A DNA stretch of 64,000 bases from Lycium barbarum (GCF_019175385.1 NC_083338.1:89921777-89985776), one strand, 5' to 3'; counted from the first letter of the stretch, positions 11,975-24,856 are shown. The notes: a model not told the origin generated them from the sequence alone. Numbers and translations are program-made.

Positions 11975-12083
11975 GTTGGCACTTACCTTTCCACCTCGGT
12001 AAGCGAACCCTCAACACAACACATGAATAAATACACAAAAGGAAAAAATTAAGCAATGGAATAGAATAAATACATAAGTCTCA

Positions 12084-12146
<63 letters not shown>

Positions 12147-14058
12147 TAATAGAAAAGTGTGGAATGACGATAAACACCTCCAGGGTATAGTCTGAATAAC
12201 ACAAGAGCATCTAGAGGGTAATAAAATCTGGAATACTAATACATAAAGTGTTTATGTCTCTGAATAAAACATGACATAAAGATAGAAAAGTCTTCAAGGC
12301 AGCGGAAGTGAATCCGACCTGATACTATGCATTCATAAAAGAATGCAGCAAGTGCAGGCCAGTACAAGACAACAATACCGGTAGGCATCATGGGCCGACT
12401 AAGCATAGCTAACACAAATCCAATAATAAAGCAGATAGCAATGAACCAACAAGCATAAGACAATATAATCAATTCCAAGTATCTGTCATCGCCTATGTAA
12501 AGCATCTAATCCTAAATATGCCAAGTCTGAATATATCCAATCCAATCCATCATCACAATACAATCAGCAAGCATCTGAATCAAGTCATAATGCAATACAA
12601 TACAATAATGATACGAATGCAATGCAATGCCATGCAAATGCAGTGTAAACATGTACTCCGGATAAAAATATTGACGTTATGGTAGCACAACCCAACGTGA
12701 CTCGTGAAGTCTAAGTGCCACCCGTCCCGGATCTTTGTCCAACAGACAGACGGGACCCCAGATCTTTGCCTATGGGGGTTCTCACCGGCACCACCCTGGG
12801 GGACCCGCGGAGTTCATGCACTAACAACGATTCTGAAACAAACATCAAATATCGGTCATGCAACAACGATTCCAAAATTGATCATCGGACATCGGCCATC
12901 TCACGTCACTCAAGTAAAAAGAGTTTTATCAAGTATCAATTTTACTTAATCAATGATTCTGGGATGAACATCGAACATCGGCCATCTCACGTCACTCAAC
13001 TAAACCTGAACCAAGCTCATTAAGTGCTTCATCAAATATAATCAATATCTCAACAGTGTGTCATGAAAATGACAGTGCGTGCAATGCATGAATCACATCA
13101 ATAATCATGCTCAATATCATAAGTACCAACAAGGGGCATGCCAACAATATATCCGAATCACAGATACCAACAGTAGGTATGCCAATAATATCGCTGAATC
13201 ACAAGTACCAACAATGGGTACGCTAACAATATATCCGAGTGCAAATGCCAACAATGGGTATGCCAACTATATCATAATCAAGATGATAAAACAGAATCCA
13301 ATAGCTACAAACAACTCATGGCATCAAGCCGGCACAATAGAACTATCAAATCACACATAACGGGGTGGCTAGCCCCAACATACAACAGGGCCCAACCTAA
13401 GGAAATATCGAACCTGACTTCATACCCGAAGGCTCACATACTATCTCCAACAATATAATCTAAATATGTACTTCGCTATACGAAGTCTCACAAGAGGGGT
13501 AAGCCATAACCTACATGGATAGCCGAACTGCAACACCAACAACTCACTCATTTGCCTTTCCTTTCCGCTGAACCTCAGAACCAAAGTAGTCTAAGCATAA
13601 TCGAATTCATGATTGGAAATCAAGAAGAATGAAACTAATACTGCTACTATTAAAATTAGGTCAATTCTAGCCCTAAAAATTAGGGAAATGGGCCCACAAG
13701 GGCAAAACGAGAAATTCAGAAGCAAAATATCAAATTAAGTTCTAGGTCATCATAACCCAACTATTAATTGATGATTTAACTCAAGGATTATCCTAATTTC
13801 TAATTTCAAGTAAAAACCCCAAATTGGGTATAAACCCTAATTCCTTTGTTTCAAAATTCAACACTGGGAATGGAAGATATATAATCAGTTAGCTAAGATT
13901 CATCAAAATATAACATAAACATCATCAATTTCCTCATTAATGAGCTTAAGGAAAAGTTCATCAAAACCCTCTTTTAACTTCCATCAGAAAGAGATTATTA
14001 AAGGGAATGGGAATCCAAGATGATTATGATTAAAGGATGCGTAAAGGAACAAGTAAGA
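11975..14058 (-). mobile_element. Element C 5' LTR, segment 2
   Basis: Resumes after element A with the GTTGG duplication. The reverse complement matches C2 at about 35830-37760 across its length, including a cluster of repeated 'accaacaatgggta' motifs near 13115-13265. It is interrupted at 14058 by element B. Confidence 0.8.
12086..12144. repeat. (AT)n microsatellite
   Basis: 59 bp of uninterrupted AT dinucleotides within the C LTR. The homologous site in C2 (near 37640-37665) has only a short ATATA run, so it expanded in this copy. Confidence 0.97.
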
Positions 14059-16178
14059 TGTCACGACTCAGCTAGGGGCCGCGACGGGTACCCGGGGCTA
14101 ACCACCGAGCACCGCTCGTACTATTACTTCTTAGGCTTATTTAACAATCATTTATCCGATTCATGCGCAATTTATAATAAAATCCGTTTCCATTTAGAAA
14201 CAAAACGTTTTATACACATGAGCCCTTATGCTAGCAAAATAATATATAATATATGTACATATATACATAATGACCATGCCATGAAACCACACGACCCACG
14301 TCGAGTATCTATGAGCCTCTAAGAGATGACATTTACAATTGTGCACAAAAGAATCATTATAGGAACTCAGCCCGGATTAGCGGTGACATGCCCGACCATA
14401 TAGGCGCGGTGGAAATCTCATCATCAAAGAATCAATCATAACACATCACTATTATATATATATCATACCATAGCATCATGTTATCATTTCTTAGTATTCC
14501 ATGTATCCTATAGTCGTATTACAAGTTAGCATGATTCATCATCTTATTGACATAGCATATTTTAGCATTATGAGCATACATTAGGCTTTTGGGCAACCAC
14601 ACTATGTCGGGGTGACGTAAGGTCAGAACCCCCGATCGTATTATGGACATTCATGAGTATTATGCCTCGCCTTGAAGGGAATAAAGCATAAGGCGAGTAT
14701 TAACAATAATGACATCATTAGCATTGTAGGAATATCGTGCCACAATTTCTTGAGTTTCTATACTCTAGCTCATCGTCATCATTATCATGCTCATAGGTGA
14801 TTTAATATATAGAAGGACTCATAAGCTTCATCTTGTAGAAATATTATGGAAAACTTGAGGGATTCATGCCTTTGAAAGAAGAGTTAAGCCTCACATACCT
14901 TTTTCATTTAAGCAATCTAGCGTTCGCATATTCTCCTTCAACGTCGCGTCTTTACCTTCAAAAGAGGTTTCGTACTAACATTAGTTAACCAACTATAGGA
15001 ACACACTACTATTTCTAGAGAAAATTGGGCAGCACTTCCTTTGTTTATACTACTTTTCCCATGTTCCATATCGACTACCAACGATCACAACAACAAGCAC
15101 AATATAGCAATCAACAATCGTCATTCATATACAATAACCATGATCCACCATTTCTCTTCATTTCTTCACATTTATGGTTCTAGCTTGTTATCGCATTTCC
15201 TTGTATTTGATACTTCTTTCATGACCTAACATCATTTACAACGTATTCATGATCATGGCACACCAACATTCATGATCCAACCTAGCTATCACCCAACTAT
15301 GGCACTATTCACTCAGTAATGGTCCATTTTCTATGTCTTGCTACAATTCAAGTGCATTAATCTTTCAATTCCTTAAACAACATGAAATGGTCATGAAACT
15401 TACCTTGGTTGATGGTGGAACAAGCCTTGAGTGGAGGTTCTACCTTAGCACCAAAACCCTATCTCCTCTCCTTTGGTTCTCTTTGAAGAAGACGAGCTTT
15501 ACTTGAGTTTCATACATTTTGTTCCATAGATTTGGTGTTGATGATCTTAGTTTTCCTTTGATTTCTCTTGTAGTGGAGGAGTGGAGAGTTTTCTAGATGG
15601 TTCTTGAAGAGTGGAGAGTGAATGAAATGAAAAATGAAATGAAAGGATCACTTATATTAAAAATACAAAGCTGGCCGACCATCTTTATACGGACCAACAT
15701 ACGGTCCGTATAATATTTACTGACCGTATGTTGGGACCGTATATTTGGTCCAGTGAACCTTGGTGTTCTGGGCTGGATCTATGGACTGGACATACGGTCC
15801 GTATATATTATACGGCCAGTAAGTCTGGCCGTATGTCGTCCAGTTCTCCGGAACTTGTTTTCGTCGACTCGTTTGATCTCCGATCCTTATGGAACCTTCT
15901 TGGTACTTGTTTAACACCTCAATACCAATATTTAGGGACATTATTACTCTTCTCTAATGCATCATTATGCCATCATGGACTATTTGTTCGAAATCCTTAT
16001 CTGATACTCAACGTATGATTCGCTTTCCTTAACAACTTTCTTTCCTCGCATTGAATGCCTTTAAAACCTCGTTGAGGGTCATCTAATACTGTTTCTTCTC
16101 GTCAAAACATCGCATATCCTATGTCCTCTGCTAGTCTATTCACTGCACATATACGGGGGATTTTTCCAAGGTGTAACA
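14059..16178 (-). repeat. Element B 3' LTR (internally deleted)
   Basis: 2120 bp against 2627 bp for the other LTR. About 500 bp are missing at around 14367 (corresponding to about 24762-25283). This removes the double-hairpin region and two of the three 54-bp tandem repeats. Confidence 0.93.
15686..15842 (-). promoter_or_regulatory. Cluster of CCGTAT/ATACGG motifs in U3 of element B 3' LTR
   Basis: About eight CCGTA or TACGG boxes in 160 bp, several fused as the palindrome ATACGGTCCGTAT. They lie towards the U3 end, where enhancers are expected. The same cluster is in the 5' LTR at about 26590-26742. Confidence 0.55.
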
Positions 16179-16193
16179 TTCTTCCCCCCTTTT
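16179..16193 (-). other. Polypurine tract of element B
   Basis: Sense AAAAGGGGGGAAGAA abutting the 3' LTR. Confidence 0.9.
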
Positions 16194-16195
16194 GG

Positions 16196-16215
16196 AACAT
16201 TCGTCCTCGAATGTT
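16196..16215 (-). other. PPT-proximal hairpin, element B
   Basis: Sense AACATTCG-AGGA-CGAATGTT: a perfect 8-bp stem with an AGGA loop, 2 bp upstream of the polypurine tract. Confidence 0.85.
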
Positions 16216-16432
16216 AAACACTCGAGATTCTACAGAAATTTCGCCAGAGTTTCCCCCGTAACTTGGCACTACCAACCTGTCACAAAAACCCATAATATAA
16301 TCTCCTCACAGGTCTACATCACAATACCAACATATCTATGGCCACACACGACCAAAAACATAAAAATAAAGCATACATACCTCATCTCGCCGACGTTTCA
16401 CCTTGAATCTTCTCTGAGGGTTGGAATAAATC
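16216..16432 (-). other. Element B 3' untranslated region and end of pol
   Basis: Holds the last codons of pol after the chromodomain (to the right of the solo LTR the frame reads KAKYPHF) and the 3' untranslated stretch before the hairpin. No separate gene is seen. Confidence 0.55.
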
Positions 16433-17792
16433 TGTTATATCCCGTATTTTCGCGCATTTGGAAAATTAGAAATAATCTTGACTTGTATGAAATAAAGTCA
16501 TAATTGGTTACATTTAACATAAGAGTTGTGCATGAAAGAATATTAATGTGGAAGTGTCGAGGAAGACTAAGGGAAAATTTGGAATTTCGGAAATTAGTTT
16601 CGGGAATTGCAAAAATAAAATTTGTAGCCAATTGGGCTTGTAAAATAAGAAGCAAAATGAAGCCCATTTTCATTGAAGGGTGGCCGGCCATGGGGTGGCC
16701 CAAGCCCATGGCCTTATTATATTTTCCATGTGATCAATTAACTAAGGGACCATAGTGTATATATCATATATTATATCATCTTCATCTCTTAGAAGATTCA
16801 TGAAAGAACAAAGCAAAACAAGAGAAAAAAAGAAAGAGGAATATTCGGCCTTGCCCTAGAAATTCAACCCTCAAAAACCTTGCCTCTAAAATTATTTTCT
16901 TGTTGGAATCCTACTAATTCAAGGTCCCTTTGCAACTTGGTGTAGTTGGTTTGGAAGGAAGAAGTCTTGTTTCTTCAAGTTGACCCTATATTCAAGTGAA
17001 GAAGATTGAGTAAAAAGGTAAGAATTTATCCCTTATTATTGTGTTATGAAGTCTTGTTTGTGTTGTAGTATGTAGAAATGAGTTGATTGTATAGAAAAAT
17101 GGAAGTTTGCAAAGTGGGTATGGAATATAGAATGTAGCCGTGTGTGTGTGTCAATGTGTAATTGAAATGAGTGAAATTTATGTTGTATTCTAGTTGTGAT
17201 TGTGGTAAAATGCATATTGGAAATGAAAGTCGGATGAATTTAGTTGATATTGATAAAATGGGCATATGGCCGTAGGGTGTGTTTGGCTTGGGATAGAAAT
17301 GAATTAAGTGGTTTAGTGTGTTAGTGTGTTATTGTGATGTTTGCTATGTAAATGAAGATAGAATGATATAAGTTGTATTGAATTGGAATGTAGAAACTTA
17401 TGTCGTTCTAGTATGATTTTCCGACATTAAGAAAATGAAGTTGTTTGGTTGTTAATTGTGATGATCATTGATGAATTTGGAAGTTGGAAACATGTTATGA
17501 AGTTGTATGCCAAAGATTTGATGTTTTGCACAAGTCATGACTTTGATGGAAAGTTGTATACTATGTATATCGAGTGTATAACTTAAGGAAAACGATATGA
17601 AATGTTTCTAGAACTATATGGTGATGATCTTGAGTGTTGATGAATGAAAAATTATTGATACTAGTTTGAAAGTTTGGGCTAGAATGAAGGTTATGGCAAC
17701 TTGTGAGAAAGATGACTAGTTGAAGGATATTTGTGTTTTTAATGTTCTTTGTTGATATTGATGTTGTCGTTTGGGTTGTTGTTGATGATTTT

Positions 17793-17855
17793 GAGCCGAG
17801 TTGAATCCTTGGGGATGCTATATGTATAGGGGAGGTGCTGCCGAAATTTCGGTAG
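17793..17855 (+). promoter_or_regulatory. Putative LTR core promoter module (solo LTR)
   Basis: GAGCCGAG then a decayed CTTGGGG half-site, TATATGTATAGGGG, GTGCTG, then palindrome CCGAAATTTCGG. Confidence 0.5.
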
Positions 17856-18985
17856 ACATATATGAGTTAAGTTGAATTCGTAGAATCTATAACTCACAAT
17901 TGGTAAACTTGACCATTTGCAGATTTTTGACGAAACGGGAAGTGAGCTTGGAGAGGCGTGCAAAGCTCAAAAGGTATGTGAAGCTACCCCGATCCTTCTT
18001 TTGGCATGCCTAAGTATATTAGAATCGAGTTCGGGCCTCGAAAGACTTTCTGCCCATCGGAATCCGCAACTGAAAATCTCGCTTTTTCCTTCAGTAAGAT
18101 TGAGCCCTTTTGGTTTGTATTCTTGATAATCATGCCAACTTTCCCTAAACTACTTGGAAAGCTATAGAACGTCCGTAGAACCTTTGTAGGTGACCCCATA
18201 AGCTTAAAATATGTAATTGGAGCCCACCGCCTTGCTTGTCCCGAGGTGGGCCCGCTATTCCCGGTTTTGCCCTTAATGTACTTAAGTCTTCTTTTCGAAT
18301 AGTTCTTAAAAGAAACGTCTTGACTACTATTCTAATTACCTAACAAAAATTGTTTTAAATATTCCATTGAGTCCAATAAATTGTTTTGACACTCGGAACG
18401 ATTTCAGAAAGGTTATACTTCTGTAATTCATTATGATATCCGAAACTCGTTTATTATGTTCCCGTTCGACTTCATTGGATCGGTTTGTCTTTGATATGCC
18501 TCATCGAGTCTATGAAAACATTTATGGTATTTTAATGGCATTAGTCTCTCACTACTCCACTCGTGGATGTCCCAATGTTTCCCACACTGAGCCCGGGCCA
18601 GGATATGTTGTCAAGCGTGATCCTTTGCATTGTTCGCCGTGCCTCGATGTGAGGGGGCAGGTATACGCGTACATGGGTTTGTGGAGTATGCTGTGCCATG
18701 TACGCTTGTTCTGATATGATTTGCTATGGCCATTTGACATGATATATTATGTGACGGGGTTATGCCCCATTCTGATTCTTCTGTGTTGTGGCACCAGCGT
18801 CGGGAGGGTGGCCACGTTCTGTCTACCGAGTCCCTTGGCAGGGGCCAGATTTGATATGACATATGTTTCTGTACACACTCTGCATGTTTTGAAATTATGT
18901 ATCTGATACTTTGGATTTTTTGTTTATTTTCTGTATGTCCTGCACCAGTTATGATTTTGTCTCCGTACTTCAGGCTTTACATATT

Positions 18986-19022
18986 CAGTACATATTTCGT
19001 ACTGACCCCCTTTCTTCGGGGG
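18986..19022 (+). other. Conserved LTR double hairpin (solo LTR)
   Basis: CAGTAC-N7-GTACTG, one spacer base, then CCCCC-TTTCTTC-GGGGG. Confidence 0.8.
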
Positions 19023-19539
19023 CTGCGTTTTCATGCCGCGCAGGTACCGACAACAGGTTTGCTGATCCGTCCGCTTAGGATCTCATTCTGCTATTTTTGG
19101 AGCGCTCTTTTATTCAGAGCCATCTTTTGGTATAGTCTGTCACTTCTATATATGTATATTCTCGTTCATGGGTACGGCGGGGCCCTGTCCCGTCATATGA
19201 TTCTGTCGGTCTGCTAGAGGTCTGTAGACATGTTTGTGGGTTGGGATCTTTCTGTACAGCTGTGCGTATATGTTGTGTTTGGGGCGATCCCATTCGCCGC
19301 GGCGGCCGGTCCGCATATATTTAAATGTTACTCTGTTGGCCCTGTGTGGCCTTTGTTGGTATTTTATGCGTGCAGGGTATATGGGATATTCCATAAAACA
19401 AAGGAAACTCTGCCAAAATTTTTCTGAAAATTATCTAAATTGGAAATAAAGCCTTGTCGGCTTCTGCTATATACTAGAATGGGTTTGAGTGCCCAGATCG
19501 GGCACTAGTCACGGCCTACGGGGTTGGGTCGTGACAAAA

Positions 19540-20575
19540 TGTGGATATTTGGCTTTCATATTCTCCTCCGCTTCCCAAGTCATTTCTTCCCGATTATTGT
19601 TCCGCCACAAGACTTTGATCGAAGCAACCTCTTTATTCCAAAGTCTTCGCATCTGCCTATCTAAAATGGCAACATGCATTTCTTCGTATGCCAATTTTTC
19701 CGTCAATTGAACATCATCAACCGGAACTATTCTTGTCGGGTCTCCAATACACTTGCGGAGCATCGAAACATGAAAAACTGGGTGCACCGACTCGAGCTCT
19801 GAAGGTAAGTCCAATTCATAGGCTACTTGTCCCACCTTGAGGATGATTTTGTAGGGTCCGATGTACCTAGGACTTAGCTTCCCTTTCTTACCAAATCTCA
19901 TTACCCCTTTCATTGGCGATACTTTCAGAAATACCCAATCATTAACCTGAAATTCCAAGTTTCGTCGGCGATTATCCGCATAAGACTTTTGGCGACTTTG
20001 GGCTGTCAACAACCGATCCCAAATCACCCTGACCTTTTCTATTGCTTGTTGGATCAATTCAGGGCCCAATAATTGTGCTTCTCCTACTTCAACCATCCAA
20101 TTGGAGATCTACATTTCCTTCCATATAACGCTTCATATGGAGCCATTTGTATACTAGAGTGGTAGCTATTGTTGTATGCGAACTCAATAAGGGGTAAGTG
20201 ATCATCCCAGCTACCACCGAAATCAAACATACACGCTCGTAGCATATCTTTTAAGGTTTGAATGGTACGCTCGGCTTGCCCATCAGTTTGAGGATGAAAT
20301 GCCGTGCTAAAATTCACTTGTGTGCCTAAACCTTCTTGAAAAGACTTCCAGAACTTAGCCGTATATTGTGCTCCTCTATCCGTGATAATAGACAATGGCA
20401 TTCCATGGAGTCGCACAATTTCTTTAAGATACAGCCTTGCATAGTCTTCTGCTGAGTACGTAGTTCTAACTGGGAGAAAATGGGTTGCTTTCGTCAGCCT
20501 ATCCACGATTACCCATATAGAGTCATACTTGCTACGGGAACGAGGTAATCCCCCGATGAAATCCATGTTAATCAC
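19540..20575 (-). pseudogene. Element B integrase core and chromodomain
   Basis: Integrase catalytic core: [12 protein letters not shown] carries the first Asp, [13 protein letters not shown] the second, and [14 protein letters not shown] the Glu of the DDE triad. After a frameshift near 20090 comes the C-terminal part (LSPRYIGPYKI; LESVHPVFHVSMLRK, the GPY/F-like module). Then a chromodomain-like tail reads YEEMHVAILDRQ, VASIKVLWRN and TWEAEENMK. Such a tail marks Tekay/Del chromoviruses and is thought to target insertion to heterochromatin. The solo LTR cuts the tail just after KYPHF. The N-terminal zinc-binding part (20640-20870, AQCPNC) is interrupted by a stop near 20646. Confidence 0.93.
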
Positions 20576-20875
20576 TTCCCATTTCTAGGTGGGTATCTCT
20601 ATCGCTTGCAATAGGCCTCCTGGCTTCTGATGCTCAACTTTTACTTATTGGCAATTTGGACATTGTGCCAACAATTCTGCTATGTCTCTCTTCATGCCAT
20701 CCCACCAATACATCATCTTGAGATCATGGTACATTTTGGTTGAACCCGAGTGAATGGAATATCGAGAGCAATGTGCTTCTTCTAGAATTCGTTGGCGCAA
20801 TCCCGCCACATTCGGCACACACAACCTGCCTCGGTATCTAAGAATCCCATCAATAGAAACTTCAAGCGGGGACTT
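20576..20875 (-). pseudogene. Element B integrase zinc-binding N-terminus
   Basis: HHCC-type region: EEAHCSRYSIHSGSTKMYHD, then MYWWDGMKRDI and LAQCPNC, followed by an in-frame stop and VKVEHQKPGG. It links RNase H to the integrase core. Confidence 0.8.
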
Positions 20876-21673
20876 TTATTTCTCATGAGATGTGTCTCTA
20901 TAACGACATAACTGAGGATCTTCACACTGACGTTCTTTCACTTCCATATCCAAGGACGAAATTGTGGAATCTTTGATACTAATACCTACATCACCTGAAT
21001 CAAGTACACGCACTCCAAGTTTAGCTAATCGGTGCAGTTCTTGAACCATCTCTTTCCTTTTCGGAGGGATTTCACATAGACTGCCCATTGACCGGCGGCT
21101 GAGTGCGTCGGCTACTACATTTGCTTTCCCGGGGTGGTACAAAATATTTACATCATAATCATTCAACAATTCTAACCACCGCCTCTGCCGTAAATTCAGC
21201 TCCTTCTGTTTAAAAATGTACTGAAGACTCTTGTGATTTGTATAGATATCAACGTGCACACCATATAAATAATGTCTCCACATTTTTAAGGCATGAATGA
21301 CCGCAGCCAATTCGAGATCATGAGTTGGGTAATTCTTTTCATGTTTCTGCAATTGCCTCGAAGCATATGCAATAACCTTACCATGCTGCATCAATACGCA
21401 TCCCAATCCGACACCTGAAGCGTCACAATACACAACATAGCCATCTGACCCTTCTGGAAGTGTTAAAACTGGAGCTGAGGTCAACCTATTTTTCAACTCT
21501 TGGAAACTATTCTCACAAGCGTCATTCCACTGGAATTTAGCTGACTTCTGGGTTAGCTTCGTCAATGGGGCTGAAATAGATGAAAATCCCTCTACGAATC
21601 TTCTATAATAGCCTGCCAGACCCAGAAAACTACGAACTTCTGTAGGCGTCGTAGGCCTTGGCCAAGTCTTCAC
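20876..21673 (-). pseudogene. Element B RNase H and RT connection
   Basis: An open stretch of 265 codons. It contains the RT thumb/connection ([20 protein letters not shown]), the RNase H active-site motif [11 protein letters not shown], the Glu motif THDLELAAV and the linker [16 protein letters not shown]. The usual YTDHKSLQY motif reads YTNHKSLQY, so an active-site Asp has become Asn. Confidence 0.92.
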
Positions 21674-21762
21674 CGTTTCAATTTTCTGAGTGCCAACTCA
21701 GATACCATCATTGGAAATAACATGGCCTAGAAATGTCACAGAATTTAACCAGAACTCACACT

Positions 21763-22421
21763 TTAAAATTTTTGCATATAGCTCCCGGGCCCGAAGAATG
21801 CCAAGAACAATCTCAAATGAACTGCATGTTCCGATTTCGTGCGAGAATACACCAGAATATCATCAATAAATACTATCACAAATAAATCCAAGAGAGGCCT
21901 GAATGCGTTGTTCATCAAATTCATAAATACAGCCGGAGCATTAGTCAACCCGAATGACATCACTCGGATTTCATAGTGGCCATATCTTTTTATGAAGGTC
22001 GTTTTAGGAATATCCGCTTCTCTAACTTTCACTTGATGGTAGCCCGACCTCAATCTATTTTGGAAAACCACTTGGCACCATGCAATTGATCGAACAAATC
22101 ATCAATCCTTGGAAGAGGATATTTGTTCTTTATCGTCACTTTGTTCAATTGCCTGTAGTCGATACACATTCATAGGGATCCGTCTTTCTTTCTCACAAAC
22201 AAGACCGGTGCTCCCCACGGTGATGAACCGGGTCTAATGAATCCTTTCTCGAGCAAGTCTTTCAACTGTGCCTTTAGCTCTTTTAATTCTGCCGGAGCCA
22301 TTCGATAGGGAGGAATAGAAATAGGCTTGGTGTCCGGCAATACATCAATAGCGAAATCAATTTCCCTTTCTGGTGGGAGACCTGGAAGCTCATCTGGGAA
22401 TACGTCTGGGAATTCATTCAC
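21763..22421 (-). pseudogene. Element B reverse transcriptase
   Basis: RT fingers and palm: the [19 protein letters not shown] linker, then [13 protein letters not shown] followed by an in-frame stop (22167-22169). In a second frame come [29 protein letters not shown] and the catalytic FIDDILVYS. Frameshifts lie near 22070 and 21800. Non-functional. Confidence 0.92.
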
Positions 22422-22430
22422 TACTGGAAC

Positions 22431-23015
22431 TTACTGGAAAGTTGGCGGCTTTGCCTCAGTGTCATGAACCCGAACTAAGTGATAAATATATCCCTTGGCT
22501 ATCATCTTCCTTGCCTTAAGGTAGGAAATAAACCTACCTTTCGGAGATGCTATATTACCCTGCCATTTAAGCACGGGCTCTCCCGGAAATTGGAATCGAA
22601 TAACTTTTGTCCGGCAATCAACGTTTGCATAGCACGAAGCCAACCAATCCATACCCATGATTACATCGAAGTCTACCATTTCCAGCTCAATCAAGTTGGC
22701 TTTGGTCTGACGATCACATACAACGATGACACAATTTTTGTATACTTGTCTTGCTATCACGGGTTCACCAACTGGAGTGAGTACCTCAAAGGGTTTAATT
22801 GGCTCGGGTTTCACCCCAATACAACCGGTAACATATGGAGTAATATAAGAAAATGTAGAGCCCGGATCTATCAACGCATACACATCACGAGAGAATATAG
22901 ACAATATACCTGTGACTACATCCGGAGAGGACTCGAGATCCTGTCTTCCGGCCAAAGCATATACACGGGGCTGAGTGGCACCTGAAGTAGATGCTGCCCC
23001 TCGGCCTGCTGTCAT
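22431..23015 (-). pseudogene. Element B protease
   Basis: Retroviral-type aspartic protease with the active-site segment [14 protein letters not shown] and the second motif [19 protein letters not shown]. It continues in the same frame as the zinc knuckle (stop at 23016-23018) and the RT linker (stop just upstream of [10 protein letters not shown]). Confidence 0.9.
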
Positions 23016-24250
23016 CTAAAGAGTCTTCCCTGCGGGGCGTGCTGATGAGGAACCCGCTACTGAGCTTGTAGTCTGAACGCCACCTCTACCATATCGCGAG
23101 GGACAATCTCGCATCAAATGTCCAGTCTGCCCACAAACATAACAACCATCAGTGTCCTGATGACACGGCCCTGAATGTAATTTGTGGCACCGACTACATC
23201 GTGGAACTGGTGGTCGCCTCTGACTGTAATCACCCCCAAACTGAGAACCCGAAGCTCTCGAGCTCTGACCCTGTCCCGATGGAAAAGAGAGATCAATCCC
23301 CCTGTCTGCAAACCGGGAAGGTGCACTAGTCGCTGACTGGCCTGAATGTTGGGAATAAGCCTGCCTCGATCCCCCTCTATAATCACTGCTTGTGCCCATA
23401 GATCTAGCCTTTTTTCTTTGCCTCCTATCACTGTCGCGATCACCCCTTTGTTGTTGTTGTCACCCCTCTAAATTTTGAGCATGGGCTTGTATCCGGTAAA
23501 TGTCCATCCCGTCTTGCAAAGAAGCTGTCAAACAATCTTTAAATAGATGTGGTCCCAAACCACTCACAAATATATGTACCCGGTCCCCCATGTCGGCCAC
23601 CATAGTCGGAGCATATCTCGCCAAAGAATTAAATCGCATGCTATACTCTCGGGCACTCATGGTTTCCTTGCCTCAAATTTAAGAATCTGTCCGCTCTAGC
23701 TCGGCGGACCTCGGGTGGCAAATAGTGATGAATAAAAGCATCTACGAACTCTTGCCAAACTGGAGGAGGCGCATTCTCTCCTCTTGATAATACCCAATTG
23801 TCGTACCATAACACCGCCAAATCCCGGAGTCTATAAGAGGCCAACTCCACGGATTCGGTTTCGGAGGCATGGACAATCTTCAGTGTCCTCAATATTTCAT
23901 CAATAAAACCTGGTGGGTCTTCTTCCGGCTTTGACCCGAAGAATTCCGGAGGATTTAGACTCATAAAGTCACGGGTCTTAGTAATCGCTGCGCAGTCACT
24001 TGGACCCACATTTTGTCGTTGTGCTTGTGCGGCAACCAATTGGGTTAATAACACCCGAAGCAGCCGGCGGAGGAATTGGAGTTGGGGCACCTCCTTGCTC
24101 TCCCACTTTAGGCGGGGTAGAAGAAGTATTTGGCAAAGCCTCGTTATGTGATTCACCTTCCTCTATATTCATCGGAGGCTCTCTTTCTACCCGCCTCTTT
24201 GTTATGTTCTTTCCCTTTTGGGCGGCTGTAGCTTTTCCCTTCGGCGGCAT
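23016..24250 (-). pseudogene. Element B gag
   Basis: Start ATG at 24250 (MPPKGKATAAQKGK). Capsid motifs are NPPEFFGSKPEEDPPGFID, ETESVELASYRLRD and YDNWVLSRG, ending in HYLPPEVRRARADRFLNL. The C-terminus has CSRCHKLHSGPC and the zinc knuckle CYVCGQTGHLMRDC. Frameshifts lie near 24045 and 23660-23690. The N-terminus is closely parallel to that of element A, so A derives from a related chromovirus. Confidence 0.92.
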
Positions 24251-24438
24251 TCTGAAATCATAACACACTATTAGGGAGGATAAAATCTTGTACTCGGCTG
24301 TATCGCACGATCTCATAGAAGAATGATGGTCACTTTTCCTAAATGCCCTGTAGCCCCTTGTTTATTGATGTGGCACGCTACACACCATAAACAAGACTCT
24401 ACTAGACACGGCTCGTAGACACTTCCTAGGACCGAACT

Positions 24439-24450
24439 GCTCTGATACCA
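24439..24450 (-). other. Primer binding site of element B
   Basis: Sense TGGTATCAGAGC, complementary to the 3' end of plant initiator-Met tRNA, four bases from the LTR edge. Confidence 0.95.
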
Positions 24451-24856
24451 CTTTTGTCACGACCCAGCTAGGGGCCGCAATGGGTACCCGGGGATAACCA
24501 CCGAGCACCGGTCGTACTATTACTTCTTAGGCTTATTTAACAATCATTCATCCAATTCATGCGCAATTTATAATAAAATCCGTTTCCATTTAGAAAAAAA
24601 AAACGTTTTATACACATGAGCCCTTATGCTAGCAAAATAATATATAATATATGTACATATATACATAATGACCATGCCATGAAACCACACGACCCACGTC
24701 GAGTATCTACGAGCCTCTAAGAGATGACATTTACAATTGTGCACAAAAGAATCATCATAGGCACCTCCGGGACAATGGAGGGCTTTCAGTCAGCTAGCAG
24801 CCTCTAAGAATCCGGAGCAAGATCTCCTCCCTGTCTACCTGTGGGCATGAACACAG

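Larger units (their letters stand above)
16433..19536 (+). mobile_element. Solo LTR inside pol of element B
   Basis: 3104-bp LTR in plus orientation (TGTTATATCCCG... to ...GGGTCGTGACA) with no internal region or partner LTR. The flanks AAATC (16428-16432) and AAATG (19537-19541) are a 5-bp duplication with one mismatch. It is related to the LTRs of F and E. It was formed by LTR-LTR recombination after insertion near the 3' end of pol. Confidence 0.88.

Noticed and set aside
12011..12202. ORF encoding a poly Ile-Tyr stretch
   Set aside because: Translation of the AT microsatellite.
22479..22985. 168-codon ORF on the plus strand
   Set aside because: Exact antisense shadow of the protease of element B.
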